NCBI RefSeq assembly: GCF_021018805.1
Contig: NC_086248.1
Coordinates: 96,185,239-96,249,238, forward strand
Direction: 5' to 3'
Source: Prinia subflava
Lineage: Eukaryota; Chordata; Aves; Passeriformes; Cisticolidae
DNA: 64,000 nt
Shown here one piece after another: positions 23,601 to 33,130 of the stretch. Every line of letters begins with the position of its first letter. The stretch's first letter is position 1. The notes beneath the pieces were generated by a model. The model did not search any database and was not told the DNA's origin. It saw nothing but the letters and a program-made list of their open reading frames with translations. Both the position numbers and the translations under genes were made by a program.

Positions 23601-26600
23601 GCCTTAGTTATTACCTGAAAACGTTCCTTGAACTCATAGTAATGATAACTGATTTTTTTCCCCACTATATGAAGTGCAGTTACTGTAAGCTTTCTTTTTC
23701 TTCCTAGTGACTGAAAAACAACTTGCTGAAAAGATTAAAAACCTTCTGAAAGAAAAAACAGAAATCTTAGAAAAGTTGTCAGAATACGATCAAAAGGTAT
23801 TGTTCTGACTTCTTTTTCCTGTTCTGGCTTGTTCTTCCTTTATTTTCTAATTTTCTGTTATTGCTTTAATGACACAGTCAATGCAACATCTAATATATTT
23901 TTATTTTCTATTCGTACTGAATATTATGTTGACAATTTCCTCAGTTCTGTGTGGTTGTTTCTGTGCTTAGATAAAGGAAGCAAAGGAATCTGTGAAAGTT
24001 GCCCAGGAACAAAAGGACATCCTCTCAGATGAAACTGCAGGTCTTAAGGTAAGAGAAAGTTAACTGTCTCTGTACTGAAACAGCAATACAAACAGAAAGT
24101 TTGCTTTAGGTTGGTCTTTTACACCTTTTTTTTTTTTTAAGGACACTGTCAAAGAATTGGAAGAAGCAAATCAGCAGCTAGATAACAAAGTGAAAAATCT
24201 GCACACCATGCTTGAAACAGAGAGAAAAAAGAATGAGAAGAAACAGAACAAGGTTAGAACAATTATACTTATGTCTTATGTTGTCCTTAGCTTGATGTAC
24301 CCTAAAAGCTGGTCATGACCTGATGGGTTAGATAGAGGTAGAATAAACAAGGTGAGCCACCTCAAAAAGAGAGATTAAATGAAATTTTAGGTTTATCCCA
24401 AGATCAAAGGATTAGTCTGTTGATTTATTTTGTTTGGGTTTTTTGGGGAGTTTTGTAGGGTTGTTTTTTTAAAAGATCTTGCTGGACTTGTGTGATTATG
24501 TGCTTTCACACACAAACAGATGCATTCAAGTCATGGGCTAGTCTCATACTTCCTAGCTGGAGCCAGGAAGTTCCTTGGCAATAAGCTGAAGGTTTCAGGT
24601 TGGGAAGAGACATTTTCTTGTACTCAGAGCAGCATTTAGTTCTACAGTTAGTGTGAAGATCTCTGAGCTGCCCCTCTTTCTTGTTGTCTGGAGATACTTG
24701 TTTTCTCTTTCTTCTTTTTAAAGCCTGGTTTTCTGTATCAGCAAGCTCTTTGGCCTTGTTTTGGTCAAAGGTTGCTGCTAATGATAGCAGCTCCTCTCAC
24801 TGTGGACTGCACAGGTGTACAGGGAACTTCCTGGCCACAGACAGGTGGAGTCAGGGGTGGAAGTTGATTTGGATGTGCTGAATGTTTCTATTCCTTACCT
24901 TGTTGATAAGGTAGTGCTATGTTGGTGCCAGCAATCGGATTGAAATAGAAGTTTGTTGGTGTTTTGACTTTGCTTTTATGCTTCCAGGAGACACAAGTTA
25001 AATAATTACTCAGGCTGAGGCTTGTGCCAGGATAACACTAAGTCACTGCTCATCTTTTTCTTAGCTCTCTGAAACCCAGAAGTCCTTGGAGAAGCTGCAG
25101 GAAGCTATCACTATGCATTCTGCAGAGCTTTCAGAGGTAAAGCATTATTTACACCCCCTCAACAGTCACAAGTTTTTGTACCAGAAAAATTCTTATTTTT
25201 GGAATAGAAAATGCTGGCTTGGCAGGTTGCAGGTTGGTTGTACCTATGTAACCTTCTTCCTTTCCATTTAACCAGGTTTTTTGTAGCTGTCACTCCACTG
25301 TAGTTTGACTTTGTCTTCTTGTTCCTTTTTGTTTTGTGTGTAGGTGCAGATAGCCCTGAATGAGGCTAAACTGAGTGAAGAAAAGGTGAAATCTGAGCTT
25401 CATCATGTGCAGGAAGAGAATGCTAGACTGAAAAAGAGCAAGGAGCAGGTAAGTTATGCCCAGGGCAGGCAACGTTGTCTTTCAAACAAAATATCTGGTC
25501 TTTGTTCCTGGGTTTTTTTTGAGCGTAGCTTCAGCCTCTGTTTTCTTCACATGGCAGAATTCCACGTTTTCTATTACCATGATAAAATTTAAATGCTTTG
25601 TGCCTGCTTGCACAGGCTGTTTGTGCAGCTGAGCCACATGTCTGGTGTGAAGGCTTTGCCAGTTCCCCTGGTGCAGTTTTCGTCAGCAGTCACAGAAAGT
25701 CTGTGCTGAGGTGGTAGGCAAGGCATGGTGGAGAGATTGCCACATGGGATCAGGGCCCAAGGAGGTGGTAATGGTGAGGAACTGCCAGAAAGTATTTCGG
25801 AAAGCAAAGATAATGGGGAATGTTGGGACAGTTCTTTTCCAAATAATTATAAATACCTTTTCTTTCTTCATATGTGAAGTGTGTAGCTTTTTAAGGAATG
25901 TGTTTTGATTACCTCTGGACCTCAGTTAATTCCTCATATTTTGAAGTGTGTGAGCAGTTTGATTGTTGGGGTGTTAACTGAGAAAATGTCAAATTTGTAA
26001 AGCCACCTAATAATAAACTGCAGAAAGATTCCCAGCATCCAGTTCTGCTAGTGGAACAGCAGTGAGCCTGATAACTGAAGTTTACCCTTTGTCTGTGACC
26101 CGTGGTGATCAGTTATCACCAGAGCTGGCAGTCAGATAGACTTCAATTACCCACACCATGCACTGTAAACACAGCAAGTAATCATCTTGCCTTGGTGCTT
26201 CATACAGCTGCTAAAAGAAGCTGAAGGTTGGAGTGAGAGGCATTCTGAGCTCCGTGAGCAGATTCAACTGTACCAGAAATCTCAGAAGGACATAGAAGAG
26301 ACACTTGCCTACAAAGAAAATGAAATTGAAGTAGGTTCTCTATAACCAGCTTGCTTTCAACATTATGCATCGTAAAATACTCTGTCATACTTCCCAAAAT
26401 GCAGGGCAATTGAACCTTTGGTTTCTTTACTAGGTCTTAACCAATTGCATTATGCAGCTGAAGCAGCTGGACATGGATTCAGAGGCCAAGAAGGATGACA
26501 GAGGGCATGAGTGGAGCCCAGGGGATGATCTGGCCAATGGAGAGTTGCCAGGTACAGTGATCCCACATGAGGATCATGTGGTGCTGTGCTGGTGGCGTGC

Positions 26601-29600
26601 TAGAGAGGGAACAGGGGGAATCCATGCGTGTAGAGCTGCCAGCAGGAATCCTCAAACACAAAATTTCCCTAACTGAAGGGAGCAACTGGACTACAAGGTC
26701 TGTAACTGCTTTTAGATTACCTTTTAGGTAAACCATGTAGTGACAGAGTTGTAAAGACTGTGTATAAAGGTTGGTTATTAAGAGCATTCCAAAAGTTAAA
26801 GTCTCTGCTTTGTTGTTCTGGTACATTTATTTTTGGTATGAATTTTAAATGAGCTTTCTGCTTGCCTCCAGATAAATAACTAATTAAGGTAATCACATTT
26901 TTTAAATCTGAAAGACCAAAATAGATGTTTTCAAAGCTATTCAAGCAGTTTGTCATTTGTGATGTTGCATGTATTTGCTGCATCTCTGGTTATGAAATCC
27001 CTTTTTGTTCCTTTTTTTTCCCCCCCTTTTTTCTACTTGAAGTATATGTGGGCTGGAAATTCCCACTTCTTGATATTTTGGGGTGGGGTTTTTTGACCAT
27101 ATAAGGATGCAGAGATTGAAGTGTAGGGAGTGTCACTTTTAACAGTTGTCCATGGACTTGTTCATGACTAAAAAACAGGGAAAAACAAAGATATTTTTCT
27201 CTTGTAGATACTGAGAGTGAAAAGATGAAGACTCAGATTAAGCAGATGATGGATGTCTCCAGGGTATGTTGCACAAGTATCTAATAAATGCAGTCACATT
27301 AGTGATATGCCTATGATCATAAACTCTCTGCTCCTCTTTTCAGGTCAAAACAATGTTATCCATAGTTGAAGAAGACAGAAATCTTCTGCAGTCCAAATTG
27401 AATGATGAAGTAACAGCAAGACACGAGCTGGAAGGTAGGTTTAGCAAAGTAACTGCTAGGCTGAAGTGCTGTTGGTGGCTTAAAAAGAATCACAGCATGT
27501 AGGTGGCCATAATGGTTCTTACTGCAACTGCTTCTCCAACAGAGAAGATAAAAGCATTGGAACACGACTCCTCTTCGCTGCAGTCAGCTAAAACTCAACT
27601 GGAAAATGAATGCAAAACTCTTCAGCAGAAGGTGGAGATACTTGGTGAACTGTACCAGCAGAAGGAGATGGCACTGCAGAAGTAAGCCTTTCCTTACTCT
27701 GTCTGTTGTGTCATGGGCACTGTCCAAATGCTTTTTGCTCAGAAGGATCGAAGAACTTGGAAGCTGTTGGAATGATTGGTAGCTACTCTTTCAGTACAAC
27801 TGAAGCTGGTATTCTTTCTTTACTTTTGCCACCATTCCAGAGATTTGAAGAAGACTATCAGTGTCCACACAACATATTTCCTTCTACTTTTAAACTTCTG
27901 GAGAGGGCAGGTGCATGGCTTGGTCTGCAAATTCTGTGGTTGCTCTGTTACATCATCCACAAGTGTCAAGGAGAACCTAGAGGCTGTTCAGATTTGTTTC
28001 TGTTACTCTGGCTTCTGTTCAGTGAATCTAATTCTCATAATGTAGAAACTTCGATATTTCAGCCTTGTGGGCTTCTTACATTCTCAAAGGGCTAAATGAA
28101 GGCTGAGTTGGTGATGGCAGCTGAGAGGAATGAATTGCCAGTGGTGAGGATCTGCTCTGTATGTGCTCATTCCTCATTCATTTATTTACTTACTGCAATG
28201 TCTGTAATAGCATCTCTGTCTTGTGGGGAAAATTTGAGAATAGCATTCAGAGACATTGTCAGCTAAATTCTGTAGAAAAGCTGAAATTGGGATGGAGAAG
28301 CAGTTGAAGTTCCTAAGGTTTAAGTGTTGGTTGGGGGAAGCACAGGGTTGAAACAAGCACAGGTTTGGAAATGAGGCTGTAGTGAAACTGCCTGACCTCG
28401 TAACTTCCATGGATCCATGTGTAATAAACTTGGGATGGAGAGGTGAAGGGTAAGCCTGCACTTTAGGGAAAACATCTTTACCTATGTGAAGAATTTCTGT
28501 TCCTTCCAAAACGTACAGGAGATTACACTGCCTGTTAGTACTTCTTGATTAGAATTAAGAACTTCTTGCAATTTTATTTTTCTGGAAAACTGCTTTGACT
28601 TTTAGCCAAGGAAGTTGATTAGGTCGAACTGGCTATTAGCAATAGTTAACTTGCTATTAGTTAAATAGTTCTAGTTCTGTGGGATAGCTCTTGTAAGTTA
28701 GGAACACACTACAGACCTCTTAAATACTTCCAGAAAAATACCAAAAATCTGAAAAACAATGCACGATAAGGTTATTAAAAACTGTGGAAATGGATTGTGC
28801 AATGAATTGGTATGGAGAATACTTGGGTAAAGCTTCCCACATGGTTAATAACTATTAAATGTGTTTGTCACCTGGGCCCTAAATTTGCCCCTTCTCACCA
28901 CACACTCATGGCTTCATTTCCTGTGGTTGGTGTCAGTCCAGTGGATTTCCTTGTTTGTACCTTTGGAATTCTGGATTGCAATCTGTGGCTTTGCTAGGGA
29001 AACTACAGGATCTGAAGGAATAAACTGTCTGCAGTTGATAGATTCTGACAGATCTTCAGAAGCTGACATAACTTTCTAGTCAGCTCCGCAATTTTAAGGT
29101 TTTATATGCAAAGGGTTTGTCTGATGGTTTCAAGAGACAGGATCTCTGTCTCTTATTCTAAAAAGTATCTTTTTTCTCTCTGTGATCTCACACATTATTG
29201 TAGATTTTGATATTGCTGTCATTGGCACAGGAATACCTTGATTTTGAGTTGTAATAGATGTGGAATGCTGGATTATATGGTATATATATTTTTTCCCTAT
29301 GCAGAAAACTAACCCAGGAAGAGTATGAGCGTCAGGAGAAGGAGCAGAAACTGTGTGCTGCAGATGAAAAAGCTGTGCTGGCCATCGAGGAAGTGAAAGT
29401 TTACAAGTAACTTGAATTTCTGAAGATTATGATTTTCCTTTTATTTCAGCTACTGAGGAAAATTTATTCAAACATCTCTCCTTCCCCTCTTTTTCCTCTG
29501 TACAGGCAAAGGATCCAGGATATGGAAGAAGAATTGCAAAAAACAGAGAGATCTTACAAAAACCAGGTAATCTTCTTGCTTGCTGGTTACTGTGTCATCT

Positions 29601-32570
29601 TTTACTGCATCATTCCAGTGCTCTGTGGTGATTTATTGCAAATACGGGTAGTTGGATAAAAACTAAATGGCTTCTTTCCTTCTCAGATTGCTGTTCATGA
29701 GAAAAAGGCACATGACAACTGGGTAAGAATGTTATCCTTTTCTGATGCCAACAGTTTGTATTTGATGTCACGTTGGTGCCATTAATGCAGCTGACAATAT
29801 TTTCCCTACCAGCTCATTGCCCGCTCGGCCGAGAGAGCTCTGGCTGAAGAGAAAAGAGAAGCAGCCAACCTGAGACAGAAGTAAGGACAGAACAGACCCT
29901 CTCTATTGCTCTTTGAACGTGCTGGGAGTTGCCTGGGGGAGAAGAAGCTCAGGATGTGCAGTGCATTTTTAAGTTACAAATTTTAACTACTGTTAAACTG
30001 TTTTGATGGTTAAAATAACATTTCTTAGTGAAAGCTGTAACATTTTATAATGCAGTTTGCCTTGTTACATTGTAATAGATACAACTCACATATATTGCTT
30101 GAATAATAAAATGAGACTTTTATTTTTCAAAATCAGATTAATAGAAGTAAACCAAAAAATCATCATGCTTCAAAGACCAGTCATTGTAAAGCCAACTCCA
30201 GGCAGACCTGACCGCCAGATCCCACCGCGACGAGGTAAATGCTGCTGCTTCTCCCAAAACCTTTGGTCTTGGAGTCAGTACATCATAGAAATGTAGGGCT
30301 GTGTTAAGTTGTAGAAAAGTAAATCAAGTGCTTTTAATTCTTTGGCACAGGGCCCTTAAGCAGAGATGGCTCTTCTGGCCCATCACCTGTGAGTGGAGGA
30401 AATCCATCCCCCACACAGATGATTGATGTCCCTGCCCGGCCCCTCTCTGCTCCTCGAAGGGAAGGCACCAGGGGTGAATTTGGTGAGCTGTGAAACTCCC
30501 CTTTTTTGACAACTCCCTCTTAGGCTACAAACCCAGGAACACTAAGGTCAGATATTGGCTCTAGAAATGTTGATATTGATACCTGCCTTATTAAGTGAGC
30601 AGTTGGTGGTAATGTTTCATTAATAGAAATAGCCCAGGCTTGTGTTATTTAGGGTCTCTGGGGTTCTTCTTTCCTTTAAGGTACAATGGTGGATGGCCCC
30701 CCTGCCCCACGAAGGCCTCCAGAGCTGCCTGGAAGGATGTCTGTTCCTGGTAAGTTGTGTGGTCTGCAGCTAACTGCAGCTTACTCATTACTCTTTCCCT
30801 TCAAAAAGGTAATTTCAAGCCCACCTTCCCTGCCCTAGGCATGGTAGGACACTTATTCATGGCTGTCTTTTTAGATATTGGGCCTGCTGTGGCATCCCTG
30901 ATCAGCAGTGAGCCAAGAACCTCCTCCCCTTCCACAGCAATGGATGGAGTGGTGAGTTGAGAACACCCAACCTTCAGGAAGCCTTTCTAATACATGATTC
31001 ACTGTACTTCCTCCTGCTTCTTTAACTGTATCATGTTCTGTCTTGTCTGTATCCTGTCACTATCCCTATTTGCTGTCCAAACAAACCCTAAAAGCAACCC
31101 TCTCCCAAAGAGTCTGAAGTCCCCAGTGTAACTGCAGATTCACCTCCCTCCATGGAACCAGCTGCAGTGAGTATTCCAAGGCTGGACATGGTGATGCTGC
31201 TTTGATGGAGAGGAGTAACAGGCTTGGTGTTCTGAACTGCTCTGTGGAACTAACCAAGGGCTCATCCCTCTGTCTCAAAGGGCGTCTCTGATAATGAGCA
31301 GTTGCTCTCTGGTTTTTGTGGGACTGAGGAAATGAGATGTTTCTTGTTAAGGAGACTGTGGGCAAACACTTTGGAGTGACTACAGTAATCATCCTAAGCA
31401 GCTGACTTACACTTGTGGTGTTTGAGCACGATTCCATGTGTAACTCAAAGTTCCAGGTCTCTTACCACAGGGGTATCCACCAAGGACACCCCACCAGGGC
31501 TTGAACTTTCCTTTAGTACAGCTTCATCTAAACGAGCTTGCCTCACTAACCACTCACTCCTGGGTAGTGCCAGCAGTGTTCTGGGAGAAGGGGTGATGGT
31601 GCAGTAGCTGTCCCTGTTCTTCTGGCTGGTTCATGTGGTTTGCAGTGTGTTGGGGTCATTTTCCTTTCTCCCCCACTACCGCCGCCCTTGTACCTGTTTG
31701 CCTCTGGGGGAGCGGTGGGGTTGTTCAGCACTGTCAGTGCTCGTTTGCTGCAGTAACTCACTGAAGTGTAACCTCATCTTGCCCAGGGTAACGCTGGTGC
31801 CAAAGGCCCCTCTCCTTTCCCTGGGACACCTCTGATGAGCTCCCCGGTGCTGGGGCCGCCGCCACCCGTTCGCTACGGCCCACCAGGACCGCCACCACCT
31901 CCCCTGCGGGGACACTTCGGGCCTCGGCCTCTCCCCGGGCCCCAAGGTACGGCTGCAGTGCCCTGTGCTGACCCTTCACTTCTTGGAGCCCTACTGAGAA
32001 CCTAGATCTGCCTTTCCTTGGCACACGGCTTCCTCATGCTTCGTGGGCTTTAGCTGGCTCAGGAAGCTTGGACTGGGTGGGTTTTTTCAAGCCTCCTTAG
32101 TGCCAAGGTATTTTTCCTTGTTTACTCTAAAATGGAAACCAGCAGCTAAAAGTCCCTAGAATACGATTTGTGGGCTTTGAAGTCCTGCATGTGGCAGTGA
32201 TCCACTCCAGAGCTGCTCCAGAAAATGACAAACCCAGGAAGTAACCAGGAGCAGCTTTGTTCTGGTTAAAGCAAGATTTCATTTAACTCCACGATTTCCT
32301 CTCCTTTTAGGTTGTGGCCCTCCCTTGCCGCCTCCAGCCGGAAGAGATTTCTTACCCGGTCCTCGTTTCGGAATGAGGGATTTGCCTCCCGTGCCACTGC
32401 CGCCTCCCCCCGATCCCAGAGGCTACGCGCGTGGGCATCCTCCCTTCCGGCCCCCCGGCCCTCCCGGCCCCCGGGATTATCCTCCAGGCCCCCGGCTGCC
32501 CCCGCAGGCCCCCAGGGACTATGCCCCTTCTCCCAACAGAGACTTGCCTCCGCCGGCACCCAGGGACTGA
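5407..32570 (+). CDS. MIA3: MIA3 / TANGO1, full-length ER-exit-site cargo receptor
   Basis: TANGO1 spans the ER membrane at exit sites, binds procollagen (through HSP47) with its luminal SH3-like domain, and recruits Sec23 and cTAGE5 with its cytosolic part. Exons by eye: 5407-5554, 6190-6323, 11601-11687, 13290-16233, 17168-17455, 19087-19148, 20340-20471, 21668-21689, 23708-23796, 23971-24048, 24142-24252, 25065-25136, 25344-25448, 26208-26330, 26434-26551, 27208-27263, 27344-27434, 27543-27681, 29305-29406, 29506-29566, 29687-29722, 29813-29880, 30137-30234, 30351-30482, 30681-30749, 30875-30951, 31095-31166, 31787-31946, 32311-32570. All have AG/GT borders and matching phases; the sum is 5,934 nt (1,977 residues; human about 1,907). 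Identity rests on [48 protein letters not shown] and [15 protein letters not shown]. Exons 6 and 27 are the least certain. Confidence 0.93.
5555..6189 (+). other. MIA3 intron 1
   Basis: The end of the CpG island, then AT-rich DNA with a short near-duplication (TAGCTATAACTTG at about 5957 and 5987). Nothing else supportable. Confidence 0.6.
6190..6323 (+). CDS. MIA3: MIA3 exon 2: MIA/SH3-like domain
   Basis: This encodes residues 50-94. The block [20 protein letters not shown] is almost identical to the human domain as I recall it. Cys66 should pair with Cys129 from exon 4 by analogy with the MIA family. Residue 53 is Cys where human MIA3 has Tyr (MLMYRG). Confidence 0.93.
11601..11687 (+). 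CDS. MIA3: MIA3 exon 3: end of SH3-like domain
   Basis: Twenty-nine codons, phase 0 on both sides, with the [11 protein letters not shown] strand characteristic of SH3-like MIA domains. It follows a T/G-rich acceptor tract and is separated from exon 2 by the largest intron of the gene (5.3 kb). Confidence 0.93.
12225..12840 (+). repeat. CR1 LINE 3'-end fragment, plus orientation
   Basis: Landmarks in order: GGCCAGCAGGGCAAGGGAGG, the AGGAGGCCACCAAG block, CAGCCTGGAGAAGAG-like text near 12458, GGGAAGAAATTCTTT near 12633, TGCCCATGGCAGTGGGTTGG near 12760, and a degraded ATTCTAYGAT terminal repeat at about 12818. It is about 615 bp and inactive. Confidence 0.9.
13290..16233 (+). CDS. MIA3: MIA3 exon 4: giant exon for the acidic luminal region
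   Basis: The exon encodes residues 124-1104 without a stop. It opens with [18 protein letters not shown], closing the SH3-like domain with Cys129. The rest is rich in Glu, Asp, Ser, Lys and Asn and probably disordered. Two conserved islands stand out: [19 protein letters not shown] near residue 300 and ELLEDENA near residue 783. Near the end a predicted helical segment ([20 protein letters not shown] onward, about 965-1060) matches the conserved membrane-proximal luminal helices of vertebrate TANGO1, including DSRVAEN. The block 15816-15962 within it has much more GC-rich codons than its surroundings. The acceptor is TTTCATTTCAG and the donor CAAG|GTAGGA. Confidence 0.95.
17168..17455 (+). 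CDS. MIA3: MIA3 exon 5: membrane-proximal luminal region
   Basis: This encodes about 96 acidic, Pro/Ser/Glu-rich residues (from [11 protein letters not shown] to ASEHIAE), phase 1 on both sides. It is weakly conserved in sequence but its position matches the acidic stretch before the membrane segment in human MIA3. Translation past the donor would give a hydrophobic tail (see findings). Confidence 0.85.
18700..18788 (+). repeat. CR1 LINE terminal fragment, plus orientation
   Basis: It contains GGATGTCCTGTGCAGGGCC, AGGAGTTGGACTTGAC, CCCTTCCAA and the end ATATTCTGTGGTTTTGTG, matching the last 80-90 bp of a CR1 subfamily. Confidence 0.8.
19087..19148 (+). CDS. MIA3: MIA3 probable exon 6 (long form only)
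   Basis: The acceptor is CTCTCGCCCGCAG and the donor CGG|GTGAGT. Sixty-two nucleotides start in phase 1 and end in phase 0, exactly what exons 5 and 7 require. It encodes a Gly/Ala/Arg-rich peptide ending ARELLRR, followed by LVDTLPEEM from exon 7. The ending resembles ELLRRVVAALPEGM of the paralogue MIA2/cTAGE5 as I remember it. Human MIA3 has a hydrophobic segment here instead. I found no other exon of suitable phase between 17456 and 20339, but in such GC-rich DNA a chance exon is possible. Confidence 0.6.
19231..19290 (+). repeat. (GGGA)n purine tract
   Basis: Runs of GGGA/AGGG with small interruptions, directly before the decamer and start codon of the short isoform. Four consecutive GGG runs spaced by single A could form a G-quadruplex on the coding strand. 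Confidence 0.8.
19322..32570 (+). CDS. MIA3: MIA3 short isoform (TANGO1S-like)
   Basis: An alternative first exon, 19322-19387, encodes 22 residues starting [15 protein letters not shown] and ending RRRLLQ, with donor CTGCAG|GTGAGG in phase 0. Joining it to exon 7 (20340) and all later exons gives 778 residues; the human short form is about 785. The product would lack the signal peptide and the luminal cargo-binding part but keep the membrane anchor, coiled coils and proline-rich tail, as expected for a form that works in ER export with cTAGE5. The ATG context (GCCATGG) is strong. The start is predicted from sequence and the known isoform in mammals, not from transcripts. Confidence 0.68.
20340..20471 (+). 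CDS. MIA3: MIA3 exon 7: transmembrane segment
   Basis: Forty-four codons. [20 protein letters not shown] leads into a hydrophobic stretch (about residues 1243-1259 of the long form, [18 protein letters not shown]) followed by basic residues, fitting a membrane anchor with a cytosolic C-terminus. The GPDF.GLPW motif is shared by MIA3 and MIA2/cTAGE5. The exon is used by both isoforms. Confidence 0.93.
21668..21689 (+). CDS. MIA3: MIA3 exon 8: 22-nt microexon
   Basis: TCTGTAG|GTAAAGAG...CAAG|GTAAGT encodes VKSRIYQ plus one base. Human MIA3 has VKDRVYQVTEQQ across this point, so the microexon is real despite its size. Skipping it would shift the frame. Confidence 0.9.
23708..26330 (+). CDS. MIA3: MIA3 exons 9-14: first coiled-coil region
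   Basis: Exons 23708-23796, 23971-24048, 24142-24252, 25065-25136, 25344-25448 and 26208-26330 encode Lys/Glu/Leu-rich heptad-like sequence (about residues 1273-1465), starting [17 protein letters not shown]. The best conserved block is [18 protein letters not shown] (exon 13). In mammals the first cytosolic coiled coil holds the TEER region that recruits NRZ-tethered membranes and TANGO1 rings. All exons except the first begin in phase 0. Confidence 0.92.
26434..29880 (+). CDS. MIA3: MIA3 exons 15-22: second coiled-coil region
   Basis: Exons 26434-26551, 27208-27263, 27344-27434, 27543-27681, 29305-29406, 29506-29566, 29687-29722 and 29813-29880 are used. Signature segments are [68 protein letters not shown] and [12 protein letters not shown], nearly identical to human MIA3. 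In mammals this coiled coil binds cTAGE5. The acidic linker in exon 15 ([17 protein letters not shown]) separates it from the first coil. Confidence 0.93.
30137..32570 (+). CDS. MIA3: MIA3 exons 23-29: proline-rich Sec23-binding tail
   Basis: Exons 30137-30234, 30351-30482, 30681-30749, 30875-30951, 31095-31166, 31787-31946 and 32311-32570 are used. The tail has [38 protein letters not shown] and, in the last exon, repeated PRDY/RDLPPP units; the proline-rich domain of TANGO1 binds the COPII coat protein Sec23. It ends PPPAPRD and TGA at 32568-32570, without the roughly 30 residues that follow in human. Exon 27 (31095-31166), a phase-0 cassette of 24 codons, has a weak acceptor and no human counterpart that I know. 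Confidence 0.9.
31095..31166 (+). CDS. MIA3: MIA3 candidate cassette exon 27
   Basis: CCTAAAAG|CAACCC...GCTGCA|GTGAGT, 72 nt, open in phase 0 with the Pro/Ser/Glu composition of the tail (begins [11 protein letters not shown]). It joins exons 26 and 28 in frame, and skipping it also keeps the frame. The pyrimidine tract is interrupted by purines, so inclusion may be optional. Confidence 0.6.
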
Positions 32571-33130
32571 GGGCAGCCGGCCCAAGGACTACGCACAGCC
32601 CCGGCGCAGGGCCCTGCCTGCAGCGCCCGGCCGGCTCCACGTGTGCACAGCTAGGAAATGGCTCTTGGTTTGAAGACATTGGTCTCATTTCAGTATATCT
32701 CAGCTTTTGCAGGATTAATTTCTATCCAGTTGCTACAGACATCTTATGTGCATTTATGATCACAAACTCATCCATCCACTTGAGCTGCAGGAACCTTTCT
32801 GTGATGGACTTGAACCTACCCTAAAAGTGCAATAGGAAGGAAGTACCTGTGTGGAGAGTTTTAATTCAATGTAGCCTTTGTAACCAGTTGGCGAATGAAC
32901 TAATTTCGTTAAAAATGTAAATCAAATCATTTCCTGTGGAAATAATTTTTTAAGTAAAATGCTATCCAGCCTGCCTTCTTCATCACATCATTGAGCTGCA
33001 GTTACTGTAGGCCAGGGGTTTACATGAGGATTCTGGGTTTTTTTAAAAAAGATGTCTGGTCAGAGATCAGAAGCACAAATGACACTGTATTCAAAGGAAA
33101 GTTATAATAAAAAGCAAAATTCCTTTTGCT
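32571..33130 (+). other. MIA3: MIA3 3' untranslated region
   Basis: AT-rich DNA from the stop codon to just past the poly(A) signal at 33106. A T/GT-rich stretch (about 33146-33173) follows, suiting a cleavage downstream element. Confidence 0.65.
33106..33111 (+). terminator. MIA3: MIA3 polyadenylation signal AATAAA
   Basis: This is the first canonical AATAAA on the plus strand after the MIA3 stop codon that is followed by a GT-rich element. The implied 3' UTR is about 560 nt; longer alternatives cannot be excluded. Confidence 0.65.

Larger units (their letters stand above)
20472..31786 (+). other. MIA3 introns 7-27
   Basis: Introns longer than 300 bp are 20472-21667, 21690-23707, 24253-25064, 25449-26207, 26552-27207, 27682-29304 and 31167-31786. 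They are AT-rich with no clear mobile element, RNA gene or extra conserved exon. Confidence 0.55.
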
